Assembly (NCBI GenBank): GCA_964036315.1
Contig: OZ038480.1
Location: 8,867,703 to 8,931,702, forward strand
Length of the DNA: 64,000 bases
Direction of reading: 5' to 3'
Origin: Acanthosepion esculentum
Lineage: Eukaryota > Mollusca > Cephalopoda > Sepiida > Sepiidae
Shown: piece by piece, positions 32,205 to 42,988 of the stretch
Layout: each line of letters opens with the position of its first letter
Position numbering within the stretch: the first letter of the stretch is position 1
Notes under the pieces: generated by a model
Seen by the model: only the letters and a program-made list of their open reading frames with translations
Database searches by the model: none
Told to the model about the DNA's origin: nothing
Position numbers and translations under genes: made by a program

Positions 32205-32734
32205 CAAGGAGAATGTTTTATTTAAATAAAAGAGATGAGAGTAGAGGAATCCCCAGGAATGTCAACTTGAACAAAATTACACATTGGCGGTCAAGGATAA
32301 AACGTAAAAAATTACAATCCTTAATGATTAGGGACAAATATTCATACCGGATCGGCCTTCACATGGGTCAACAATGGTCACGTACTTTAGGGAGGAACCA
32401 GTCAGATGCCGAAAATCTGTCACTGGAACAAAATCTTCCAACAACGAAGAGACAGCTGGTCGTCAAATCCGGACTATTTGTACCAAGTGACTCAATGCCA
32501 AGAGAAAGAAATCGAAAATTGTCACCCAAAGAGTATCAGCAATCATGATATCATTTCTTTTTACCGCAATGGAAAATTCACAAATGAACACCACGGATCC
32601 GACATACCAAATATGAAGAACTATGGTAGGAGGTGGAATAAGACCCCATCTCAACCCAAACATGATTGCCAATGTCTGCAGAGACATTGTGTGAAACAAA
32701 AGACTTTCAAATGCAGAAACAGATAAGATAAAAC
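32205..32734 (+). pseudogene. RLE-type LINE, putative 5' coding part, left of the mariner
   Basis: Frames at 32213-32548 and 32406-32726 are both on the plus strand, and the sequence resumes in LINE frame after the mariner. The content (basic, Arg/Lys-rich, no conserved motif) is what the N-terminal part of an RLE LINE looks like, but I cannot match a motif. The call rests on orientation and adjacency to the RT part at 34028. Confidence 0.4.
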
Positions 32735-32736
32735 TA

Positions 32737-34025
32737 TCAGGTCATCCCATAAGTTCTGTCCGAATTTTGAATAAAGAAATCAAGTGACCAAATGTTACAT
32801 TTAATTACAGATTCAATCAACAATGTATTTTCTCTGATTATCTATGACTTCCTTCCATCTGTTAACAAGCTTACTAATTCCATTACTGTGAAATTATTTT
32901 GGCTTTAATTCGAAGAACTCACAAATGTCAGTTTTAACCTCTTCCTGTGTTACAAAAGCTGTTTCTTCCAAATGATTCTGTAAGCTACGAAACAAATGGT
33001 AGTCTGAAGTAGCAAGGTCGGGAGAATAAGGTGGATTAGGAATTTTCTCCCAACCAAGTTCTTTGATCTTTTGCGACGTGATTCTTGCTGTGTGTGGTCG
33101 CGCATTGTCCTGATGAAACATCACCCGTTTTCGATTTAATTAGAGCAGGTCTTTTTTTCCTCAAAGCTTGGTTCAAACGCTCTAATTGCTGACAGTATAT
33201 TTGAGCATTAATTGTTGCATTAGGTGGTAAGAATTCAAAGTGGATTATTCCTTGGCAATCCCACCAGATTGAAAGAAGAACCTTTGCCCATGAAGTTCCC
33301 TTCTCGGCTGTGGCTGGGGTCCTTCCCCTTTATCAAGCCACTGTCTACAACGCTTAACATTTCGATAAAAGATCCATTTTTCGTCGCCAGTCACAATTCT
33401 ATCCAAAAAAGGTGAAACAAGTTGGCGAGAATGGAGAGAAGAGCAGATGTCAACTCGGGATTTGAGGTTGTTTTCAGAAAATTCATGAGGCACCCACTTT
33501 CCAAGTTTAGGAACTTTTCCAAGATATTGAAGATGACGATGAACAGTTGTATGGTTTGAACTGCGAACCACTGCCAATTCCTCAACTGATAAAGCTGGAT
33601 TTTCTTCAAGGGCTGCTTCAAAAAGCTTTTCATCAAACTCAACTGGACGTCCGGTTCGATCTTCATCTTCAAGGGTGAAATCTCCACCTCTGAATTTTGC
33701 AAACCGTCTTCTGGAAGTTCTTTCATTCACACATTCCTCTTCATAAACTGAGTGAATGTTTCTAGCCACTTCGGCTGCTGAGTTTCATTTCTTGAACTCA
33801 TAAAGCATTATGTGCCGCAAATGATTCTGGGGCACTTCCATGTTAGCAGGGTTTTAATGAAACAAAATTTAATTTTATTGTTCTCTGAAATAAAATTTGA
33901 TTAGTGTAAATGCATCTAAACATAAAAATAATGTTCAGCTCCATTAGATATTATAAAATTCTCTTTAAATTTTGTTCATTTTAACAAAAAGTTAAAATTC
34001 GGACAGAACGTATGAGATGACCTAA
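32737..34025 (-). mobile_element. mariner transposon, DD34D, nested in a LINE
   Basis: 1289 bp between TA at 32735-32736 and TA at 34026-34027. Terminal inverted repeats of about 28 bp: TCAGGTCATCCCATAAGTTC at the left, and TTAGGTCATCTCATACGTTC reading in from the right, both continuing TGTCCGAAT. Full-length mariner size, with both ends preserved. Confidence 0.9.
32813..33841 (-). pseudogene. mariner transposase (DD34D), inactivated
   Basis: Start at 33841 (MEVPQNHLRHIMLYEFKK), then TGA at 33785-33787 where a Gly codon is expected. Onward: ERTSRRRFAKFRGGDFTLED and EDRTGRP (HTH region), LGKVPKLGKWVPHEFSE, TGDEKWIFY (first Asp), a 1-base deletion near 33285 within LHG.., KVLLSIWWDCQGI in the next frame, HQDNARPHTA (second Asp) and SPDLATSDYHLF (third Asp, 34 residues on). 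TAA at 32894 interrupts the C-terminus, which continues GISKLVNRWKEVIDNQ to a natural TGA at 32813. About 343 codons in all, the usual mariner length. Few breaks, so a rather young copy. Confidence 0.9.
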
Positions 34026-34027
34026 TA

Positions 34028-36725
34028 GATATAAACAGAATACAATAACCAGTCATTCAAACAATGAAGGGATTACAGTAGAGATAAATAATATGACAGA
34101 GTATGAGGTAAAAAGTAAAATAAATGAGATACGAAATAATAATCATCCAGGAAATAAAACCGAAGAATCAACCCGTGACATAACCTGCAGTTATCCAGAA
34201 TATGTCACTGAAGATGAGTCCAACTACATTAGGGTAGAATTCGTTGAAAGCAACAGAGGTGAAATTACCAAAGCGAAAGACAACATCATTCAAGTACTCA
34301 GCGGAGAAACTCTCACACAAATGTCAGACCAGCTCCCCACAATTCATATGACAAAGTCCAATAAGGACATTGTGCAAATATACAACGCTGCACTGGAAAC
34401 ACTGTTAAAGTACACATCACTGGAAAACATCACAGAAGTTAATAATGTCATATACGCAACAGCTTGGGTTCATGATAATGAAAACATCAAACAGAAAAGA
34501 TAGCCAGGACGGAAGACAAAACTGTTGCGAGAAGTAAAGGAAATCAGATGTAAGATTTCGATACGAGTTCACAAGAAATTCAAATGTCTCAACACGTAAA
34601 TGTAAGAGGATCAAGCGGGGATATAAAATTAAGTCACTAAATGAAATTCCGTCAAAGAAATGCTAAAATAGAAAACGCAGTTAAAGTAACAGATAACCAG
34701 ATGATACGAAAGATGTAGTTTCTATCTCCAAAATAAAATGTTCCTAACGGGCCTTATGAAATTGTACAGAGGAATTGGAAAAACAGTTATACCTGTCAAA
34801 AAACCAGCATGTATTAAAAACGTGTATAAATTGTGAGAATATATTTGGAGCAGAGCAAAGGATTATAACCCCAATACAGAATGGATCCAACCTGAAGAAC
34901 AACAAATGTTGGACAAACCTCTATAAGAGTGGGAAAATATAACCACGAATAATGTTAGGCAAGCTGTAACGAAATCCCAGAAATGGAAATCACCCAGGAA
35001 ATGACAAGGTGCCAATTTTTGGCTTTATCACCTGTCATCCATCCATAAAACCCTTGCACAAGTTCTATCAGTGCTTATTAATAATCCCAATGAAGTCCCA
35101 GAATGCATCATTGAAGGCGTTACACATCTCATGTCAAAAACGAGTGAAACAGATGAGAGGAAATATAGGACAATGATATGTCTGTCCACCACGTATAAAT
35201 TGATCACATCTGTCCTGACGAAACGTACTTACTCTTTTCTCGAAGAAACCAACATTCTACCATTGGATAAGGCAACTGCAACAGGAAGAACCTTATAGAT
35301 ACCTAGGAATTAGCGAAGGAAATTCAATACATTATACCCAAATGAAGGAGAATGTCAGAAAGGAGTACTACAGGCGTGTGCGGAATTAAAAAGAAAACAG
35401 AATATCAACAATAAACACCTTGGTTGTATATATGTTGCAATATAGGTTCAACATCCTTAACTGGACCATAGCTAACATTAAGCTAATGGACATCAAAACG
35501 AAAAAGTTTCTCATCTGCTACCGTATGCCTCATCTCAAGGCCGATGTTGATCGTCTGTATGTGCCAGATGCGAAGGAAACAGAGGATTAGTTCAACTAGA
35601 AGTATCTTACAAAACTAAAACACTTGACCTACAAAGAGACATGGAAACTACAGAAGACTAGATAATGATATGTATCAAACAAAATGAAAGAAGTAAGAAA
35701 CTTTCTTCGGTAATAAAGGGGGCCAACAAATTCAAAATGGAGTTTCAAATGGGTGAAGAAATGCAAGTAAAGCATAATACACCGACTGCAGCTGAAAAAT
35801 ATTTAAAAAAAAGAAAGCAAAGGCAAATGCAACCGACCAGTGACAGAAACGATGGCCAGATAAACCGTTTTACGCTCAATATTCTGCCCGTATCAAAAGG
35901 TAGACAATCGGCGTTCCCATCGTAGTGCAAGTTTAAAAGCTGAATCCGAAGCTTTCATTCTTGCTGCACTGGACCAATACTTGCTAAATATAATTTACTA
36001 AGCACACATACTAAAAAATTTTGTTTGCCCTAAATGCAGATTCTGTGATAGATATCCAGAAACAATTTACCATCTTATATCAGGGTGCACGGTATTGACA
36101 CCCACTGAATATAAAACCCTGCATGACAGAGTCGATCAATATCTGTACTGGAAAATATGGAAAATTTACGGAAAGTAAACTGAAAGGAATTGGTATAAAC
36201 ACCACCCAGACTCAGTTAGGAACAGTTCTGGTTAGGAACTGTAACAATTTTATGGGACTTTACAATACACACACCCTGAACAATCAAAACTAATCACTGA
36301 GACATTGTGATTAGAGCCCACAAGAAGAGCATGTGCTTTCTTATTGACGTTGCAGATTGTAATGTATCTTTTAAGATTTTCAAAAATATCAGAATACAAG
36401 GATCTTGAAGTGGAAATCAGAAAAATTGGGCACACGAGGACATCAATATTTCCAGCTGTAGTTGGAGCCCTTGGCTTGATTGGAAAAGATTCCGATAGAC
36501 TCCTTTAAGGGATTCCTGATAGCCCATGCACTAAAGAAATACAAAAAATGTACTCATAAGTACAGCTCACTCATTACGAAGAGCTGTACCCATGTAAAAT
36601 ATGTGTGATCTTAGTTTTTTTTTTATATATACAACGAATGATCAGTTGACGATGTCACGAAGCTATTTCTGACTTTATGTCTCTGGGATCCGGAAGGAAA
36701 TGTGTGTACAACAGAAACCAAAGGA
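34028..36725 (+). pseudogene. RLE-type LINE, copy 2, with RT core deleted
   Basis: Continues the LINE after the mariner. 34093-34503 has LGEITKAKDNIIQVL-like N-terminal sequence. Around 34900 VRQAVTKSQKWKSP; 35071-35298 reads NPNEVPECIIEGVTHLMSK, YRTMICLSTTYKLITSVLT, FLEETNILPLDK, the first RT blocks of R2/NeSL-type LINEs. Directly after TGRTL the sequence reads YLGISEGNSIQ (~35290), which lies downstream of the YxDD block in the family. So the palm with the catalytic residues has been deleted. 35665-35925 and 35930-36200 carry the spacer, then CRFCDRYPETIYHLISGC, an intact CCHC knuckle, then the endonuclease region. Many stops. Confidence 0.75.
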
Positions 36726-36732
36726 AATAATA

Positions 36733-36785
36733 ACAACAACAACAACAACAATAATAATAATAAAAATAAAAATAATAACAATCAT
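36733..36785 (+). repeat. (AAC)n/(AAT)n tail of LINE copy 2
   Basis: AAC then AAT trinucleotides with some AAAAAT, at the position where the 3' tail of the LINE is expected. Confidence 0.85.
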
Positions 36786-37205
36786 CGTTATTAGAGACCG
36801 CAAACAAAAAAGTTCCTCCTTATTGTTCATGCAGTCCCTGCAGACTGCAATGTATCTTTGAAGATCTTCAAAAGGCTATCAAAATACAAGGACCTTGAAA
36901 TTGAAATCTCAAAATTTGGCACATGGGAACAAAAACAATCCAGGTTGTAGTTGGAGCCCTCGGATTGGTTGGAAAAGATTCCAGTAGACGCATTGAATGT
37001 ATTCCTGGAAAGCCATGCCTTAAAGAAATACAAAAAAAAATTGTACTTACAAGTACGACTTACATCACCTAACGAAGTGCCCTATCTATGTAAAATATGT
37101 GTTTTTTTTATTAGTTGGTCAGTGGAAAATGTCATGATTCCATTTCTAACTTTAGGTCTCTGGGCAGGACCCGGAAAGAAATGTGTACACACCAGGAATC
37201 AAATG
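36786..37205 (+). pseudogene. RLE-type LINE 3' end, copy 3
   Basis: Starts inside the endonuclease (VIRDRKQK), then CAGTCCCTGCAGACTGCAAT, TTGTAGTTGGAGCCCTCGGA and GGGCAGGACCCGGAAAGAAA before the tail. Colinear with 1500-1906 and 36290-36700. It abuts the tail of copy 2 head to tail. Confidence 0.8.
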
Positions 37206-37221
37206 AAATGAAATATATACA

Positions 37222-37275
<54 letters not shown>
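37222..37275. repeat. (TA)n microsatellite
   Basis: TA dinucleotides in the tail region of LINE copy 3. Confidence 0.9.
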
Positions 37276-37279
<4 letters not shown>

Positions 37280-37329
37280 CATGCATATTATCGACAGACA
37301 TACTATGGAAATATTGTTGGACATTGTAA

Positions 37330-37615
37330 ATCACTGTGTCTTTTATTTACCCTGTTTACATTCTTCGGACTGTTGTCCTCATCTTTGTTGTCAAATCCAC
37401 GCTCTGGCCTTCTTCAGTTGATTGTAATTTCGAACTGAACCTTTTATTTCGTCCACCGGGATAGATTGTTCTAGTTCCACGTGACAGGCCTCTTCCGGAT
37501 GTCTCGGTCATCTCCCTTTAACTCATCTGCTCAAGTTATTGTTCAACGCTGCAATAGCCGGGTATTAAACTCACAACTCTTTGGGTCAAGTCACTTTTAT
37601 CCACTCGGTCATGTG
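37330..37615 (-). repeat. Family A SINE, minus strand
   Basis: Head on minus strand at about 37610 (GACCGAGTGGATAAAAGTG), box B-like GTGAGTTTAATACCCGG. Body: GGAACTAGAACAATCTATCC and AAAAGGTTCAGTTCGAAATT. Tail: CAACTGAAGAAGGCCAGAGC, GATGAGGACAACAGTCCGAA. The GGCCGAAACG half of the hairpin is deleted in this copy. No inverted tail precedes the head here. Confidence 0.75.
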
Positions 37616-38429
37616 GATAAAAGCGTTGTTTGTAATGATTCAATTGATATATCATTAGAACCTAACTGAAGTACTGAGAAAATGCCAATCTAGATCTAAT
37701 ATTTTCTGCCCGCCCCTGTGATGTCCCGTTTTTAAAATAAATTGCGAGAGATATATAAACATGAAACGAAATTGCTCTCAGTGAAATCATTTGCTTGAAA
37801 CACAACTAATTGTACCAAAGAAAAACGGTACTTATCGACGAAATGTGCCCGGAATTGTTCCAGAAAAGGGTGCTATATTCAATCAGATTAACAAAAGGAT
37901 GCACTTATCTTTGGTAACGAAATAAAAATTGCTTACCTGTTGGATAGGAAGTCTTCGTACCTCGACCTGACCAAAAGAGATCGGCACTTATGGATCACGA
38001 TTTATGTTTGTCTTTACTGAATTCACTTAATAAATAAAATTTCCATTTCCCTAAAAGCCACCTTGACCTATTCAGGAAGATAAAAAAGAAACTTCTGGTA
38101 AGGTGCTAAGACGGTCAGTTGTTCAATAAAGTTAATAACTCAGAGCTGTCTTTCCTTCTCACTCAATAAAATGAATAAATATTTTAATCTGTCAACTCCA
38201 ATTCGCTTGTCTATCACACGGTTCCTTAATGAAATAACGAAGAATTGCGTCAGAAAAACGACGTTATTTTCTTTTCAATTCGTATTCAAATATCGATTCA
38301 TCTTAGACAGTCCATCACACACGATTACAATTGGAGTGTATTGAGCCTCACTAAGCGAATAAATACATCGACCGTCTAATCTCTTTATGCAGACCAATTC
38401 CTTAGTGTAATGAGTTCAATCCAGACAAG
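37616..38429. other. No recognisable gene
   Basis: Nothing matched to any family or repeat. Confidence 0.45.
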
Positions 38430-38510
38430 TGTTTTGATCCCAGTTTGGGGGTTAACTATTTACCTATAGAGGGGACCCTAGCAGGTGCTTCTACCATCCC
38501 GTTCAGGAAT
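38430..38510 (+). repeat. Family E fragment
   Basis: TTTTGATCCCAGTTTGGGGG, TTAACTATTTACCTATAG, ACCCTAGCAGGTGCTTCTAC, CATCCCGTTCAGG. The rest of the unit is cut off by the microsatellite. Confidence 0.65.
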
Positions 38511-38531
38511 ATCTATCTATCTATCTATCTA

Positions 38532-38594
<63 letters not shown>
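38511..38594. repeat. (TATC)n then (TA)n microsatellite
   Basis: Tetranucleotide to about 38535, then TA dinucleotides to about 38593. Confidence 0.9.
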
Positions 38595-38596
<2 letters not shown>

Positions 38597-38755
38597 TATT
38601 ATGTCATATGATAGTTGACGTCTCTTCAGCCATCAAGGAGAGGAAAATACACATGAAGTATTCTCCATCTTTTTCAGCTGTCCTGTGCCCAGGACATTAC
38701 AATCCACACGGTAGTGTACGGCCAAACAAATTGTAACAAGGAAGCATTATTTTTC

Positions 38756-38955
38756 TTTATCCTCTCTCTCTCTCTTTCACTCAATGACTCCCACTTCCTT
38801 TCACTCCTTTATTATCGTTCTCTTTTATTTTCTATCCCTAATTATCCCACCTCTCTTATTCTTCTGTCTCTCTTCCTCACTTTCTTTTTCACTCACTTTC
38901 TCTCTCTCATTCCATTTCTTCAGTCTCATCCACTCTCTATTTTCCTATCTTTCAC
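38756..38955 (+). repeat. Pyrimidine-rich tract
   Basis: About 200 bases of CT-rich, low-complexity sequence starting with (CT)n. The Ser/Leu/Phe-rich frames over it are meaningless. Confidence 0.7.
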
Positions 38956-38999
38956 CCCCATACCAACCTACTGAATATGTCTATACTGTGAATGACCGG

Positions 39000-40429
39000 T
39001 GCGTGTGTGGTTTATAAAGCTGAAACCGTACATCTATATTACATCAACGTGCTAAAAATTGTGGGCTGGTAGTATACAAAGGATATGGTAGGTGACGCTA
39101 CCGTCTACCTTGACGGGATTCAAATGCCACGCCTATGGTGGTTGTGCTCTGGCATCAGGTGAATCAGTGTGAACACTGTATAGGAAGCCTACGGTAAAGC
39201 AACGTGAATAATTGAATTTCCAACGGGTTATGATATTCAGTGTCAGACGGATGAGACACCCCATAACTGAAATTGTGGGGATATTTGCTGTCCCACGACC
39301 TACAGTGTTATGTATGTACCTGTAACGTGATGGAAGTCATTATCACCCACCGTTAACAGTTTCCTGGCCGACCACAAATCCTTAATGGTCTTAACCAGAT
39401 ACATCTGGATAAAATCCTCTGCGGCTAGAAAGAGGCGTGCCGGTTCAGTTGCTGTCCATAGTTCATACAGGGGGTACCAGCCACATGCCCAGCAGCCCTT
39501 CAGTACTCATTCGTTTTCATGGAATGTCGAAATATAATACCTACTAGATTATTAATACCACAACACCCAGCCCAGTGCCTCACCTGGGTTCGTGATGTCG
39601 CTAATTAGACACTGAAGGACTGGTAAAGTGTGATTAAGTATTCACGGTTCCATTTGTTTTGACCTGATGGTTACTCATAATCAATGAGACCATAGACACC
39701 GGGTAGGCTGGCTGTGAATCTATAATGCCGTGGCACATGGCTATAGGTGGTTGTGCCGTGGAACATGGCTATAGGTGGTTGTGCCGTGGGATATGGCTAT
39801 AGGTGGTTTCGCCGTGGGACATGGCTATAAGTGGTTGTGCTGGCTGTTTCTTCATCGTTGACCGGTGACCGGCTCGGGAACATTTGCACATATTCATGGA
39901 ATCCTTATACACCAAGCACGGCTTATTCCAGCGGATTAATGTGCCATATCATCGGGCCAAAGTTACCAAGATTTCGTTTAAAGAATACTCTGGAAACTTC
40001 CGACGAAATGTGCTGATAACCCACCGACAGCAGGCAGATCAACTGAGTATTTTGGCGCGTCTTGAAACGGTCTCTGTTCGCACACAAGATCCGGCATCTA
40101 AAAATACCAGGGAGCTATGGACAGCAATGGAGACACCATGAGTCTACGTCTTTCCAGGAGTCTTCTTATTACTTATGAAATATATATCACGTCGAATTGT
40201 TGCAATTCACAATGCTATGCATCTATCACATGACTTTCAGCGGGTCAGTCTACTCTGTTTGCTTAATTCTACTAATGACGTTTCTCTAACAAATTATTCC
40301 TTGCTTTTTACTATAGAGATGAAAAAACAATTTTATTTCACTACTGAAAACAAGTTGAATGTATAACTAAAGGCTTGGATATTTGTAACTATGATGCCAT
40401 CTCTGATTTTTCTTCCAGTTGCCAACTAC
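39000..40429. other. Unrecognised block of higher GC with a 28-bp tandem repeat
   Basis: Noticeably less AT-rich than its surroundings. Contains four units of TGCCGTGG.ACATGGCTAT+AGGTGGTT at 39726-39838. The frame 39884-40141 (85 codons, MHIFMESLYTKHGLFQRINV at its start) has no family I recognise. It may be part of a retroelement not otherwise represented here. Confidence 0.4.
39726..39838 (+). repeat. 28-bp tandem repeat, four units
   Basis: Each unit is TGCCGTGG(C/A/G)A(C/T)ATGGCTAT followed by A(G/A)GTGGTT, with 28-29 bp spacing. Confidence 0.85.
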
Positions 40430-40808
40430 CTAACCTGAAGTGATAGCACCTATTGGGGTCCCAACTATGGGAAAATAGTGAACCGCGAAGCAAAAAAAAA
40501 AAATAGGAAAAGAAAAACATCCTATATAAGTGTGAAAATGCATTGTTGTAAAAATAGCATCAATTTTTGTATAAGGATATTACTGGTAATACTTATACTA
40601 AAATTACTAACAATACATTTTAAAGCAAAATGACCAAGAATACATTTTATAGCAAAATGACCATCAATACATTTCATCTATAGTTGAAGGCATGAAATTG
40701 CGTTCAAAATATATTTAACTGACGCCATAAAAATTGTGTTCAAAATATTTAGACTTAAGCGTGGAGGTTGATATTCCACTAAACAAAATCAAGCAAACAA
40801 ACAAACAA
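40430..40808 (-). repeat. Family E dispersed repeat
   Basis: GATAGCACCTATTGGGGTCC, CAACTATGGGAAAATAGTGA, AT-rich AATACATTTTA units, and GGTTGATATTCCACTAAACA followed by the (CAAA)n-type tail. The CCGGG part is missing. Another tail-only piece is at 41028-41075. Confidence 0.65.
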
Positions 40809-42598
40809 TATGAAAGAACTCTTTCATGACATTAATCCGTATAATATCCTAATCCATTAATCCGTATAATATCCTACAATTTCTTAAAGAAATCAAATTG
40901 TATTCCAAAATATAACTTCAGCAAAACTACAACATAAAACACACATATCACCGATTCTAGTAATCATGTCCACACAAACGTGTATATGTACAAAAGCTGA
41001 GCATCATCTAACATATATTCAAATAAATTTCGGCATAAGGACTTGATATGTCGTTAAACAAACAAATCAAATCAAGTTACCTATTTTAGTTGCTACTGAA
41101 AATTAAAGGTACTTGATTTTTGTTGTGGATTCCGGGATGAAATCCGGTATCAAATAATAACAAACGCCAAGAATGAATATAGGAAATAAATGTATTAACG
41201 TAATAATACAAACTGGTAATACAGGTTAGTAGTTCCAGGAATGCGGGGTTAGTAGTTCCAGGAATGCGGGGTTAGTAGACAAATATATATATAAAGTCTT
41301 TCGTATCGACGTATGACTTCTTACTGAGTCGACGTGCTCGTTACTATGACTCTTGCCGCTACGTTTTTCTACCGACCGACTCGACGTTCGACTACTACTA
41401 CTACTACTACCGACTTGACTTAACGTACTCCCGGGTATTCACTGGCAATAGTAAATGTATACCTTAGGTCAGACCATTTGTGTAAAAAGGGGAGACCCCT
41501 CAATAATTTTGTTAAACTAATACTTTTATAAAAATGTAAAAATATCGCTAATGTGCACCATCGTTTTTTCCTTCCTAATAACATGTGACACATTTGTTTG
41601 CGGCATAGAATGGACGTATATATTTATTTAAATAGTTATTTTCAAGCAGGTCGGTCCACTTAACTTTAATAATTGGTGTAACATAATCCACACACATCAA
41701 TCTTTCTCCATTTCGTCTTGTGAAATTCGCCTAAGCTTGACAAATATCTTAAGTAATGTTCCAAGTGTGATTGGTTTCGCATCCAGATAAATGCGGGGTT
41801 TCCAATGCTGATCTTTTAAGACTAGCATATATTTTTTCAGTTGAACGATTGACTTAATATAATCTTCCTACCATTCAATATCTTCCAATACGTCGTCTGC
41901 TAAGCCAAGTTTACTTACGAGTGTTTAGTTTATTATCATAAAAAGCGACGAATTTAGGGAATCGTAAATGTTTGACAAAATAATGAATTGATCAAACTTT
42001 GAGACTTTCAAATTAGAGTTAAATTTTCGGGTAATATGGATTTTCAAGGCAAGCTGACAGGCCTTCATAATTATAGCTTTTCTCCCTGTAATTCCAAAAG
42101 TTTGAAAAATGTACTAAATACACAGTAAGTTTCGTACATTTAATTTTTATATATTTATTCGGATTAAATTCGGTTGACACAAAGTGAAATTGAAATTCAG
42201 GAGGGTAGAAACATTGTGGCAAGGTATGTCTATTTTAAAAATCCCCTTTTAAAAACTTAGATTGAAGTTGGCTGAAGAACTTGCCTTAGTGGGAAATACA
42301 CAATGCTTAAGTCAAGAAAAAGAGCACCATCTTTTAACATTGCTTTTCTCTCCTTTTTCGTTTGTTTTAGATGTGCAACTTCAGTGTCAAATACTTTGAA
42401 CCTTGTTTTCTTATTCTGCGTTCCAAAAATCCCAGTTGGCTTATTTCTGTCAATTTTTTTAAAGTTCCTATTCTCTTAAGAAATTCCTTATACGACAGAT
42501 GCTTTGGCGTTCACACATTCTCAACAGCCACATACATTTAAAAAAAATTCGAGCTGAGGCAAAGGAGTTAAAGAAACGGAATTGCGTCGTGTGACTCA
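40809..42598. other. No recognisable gene; short 22-bp duplication
   Basis: GGTTAGTAGTTCCAGGAATG+CG repeats about 2.5 times at 41225-41278. CTA trinucleotides at 41391-41410. Nothing else recognised. Confidence 0.45.
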
Positions 42599-42988
42599 AT
42601 GAAACATTTGGTTTTGTCATCTCAAGTGTCCAAAATTGCCATTGACGATGGAATTCATTGCATTGCAAGGATTCAGAATCATGGTTTGATCAAGGGAATC
42701 GTTCAATATTTGAAATTAAACGGAATGGGCTTGAGTTCAGACTATCCTAAGCAACCGGTGATTTTAATGCCTGGCAACGCCCCAACTTATGTTGCAAATA
42801 CGATGCAAGAAACTAGAATGAAAAGTTATTTCACGTACAGCTTATTTCTTCAATATGTCACCTTGAGATTATCAGCTGTGTGCCTGATGACAGATATCGA
42901 AATATTCCCTTGGAAAATGAACCAAAACAAGTATTATTCTTTTATGACGAAATACGCACTTGAGTTGAAAAATAGCATAAGGTACTAA
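42599..42988 (+). pseudogene. Possible IS630/Tc1-type transposase fragment
   Basis: An open frame of 129 codons. VILMPGNAPTYVANTMQE has the shape of a (V..MDGNAP.H.A) block with the catalytic Asp changed to Pro. 30-odd residues later QYVTLRLSAV can be read as a scrambled QYSPELAPVE block. Ends KYALELKNSIRY. The similarity is by eye and weak. No terminal repeats were found around it. Confidence 0.3.

Noticed and set aside
38714..39017. Ser/Leu/Phe-rich frames
   Set aside because: Low-complexity pyrimidine tract.
42599..42988. 129-codon frame as a host gene
   Set aside because: No exon borders or known host domain; a decayed transposase reading is a little better, and even that is weak.
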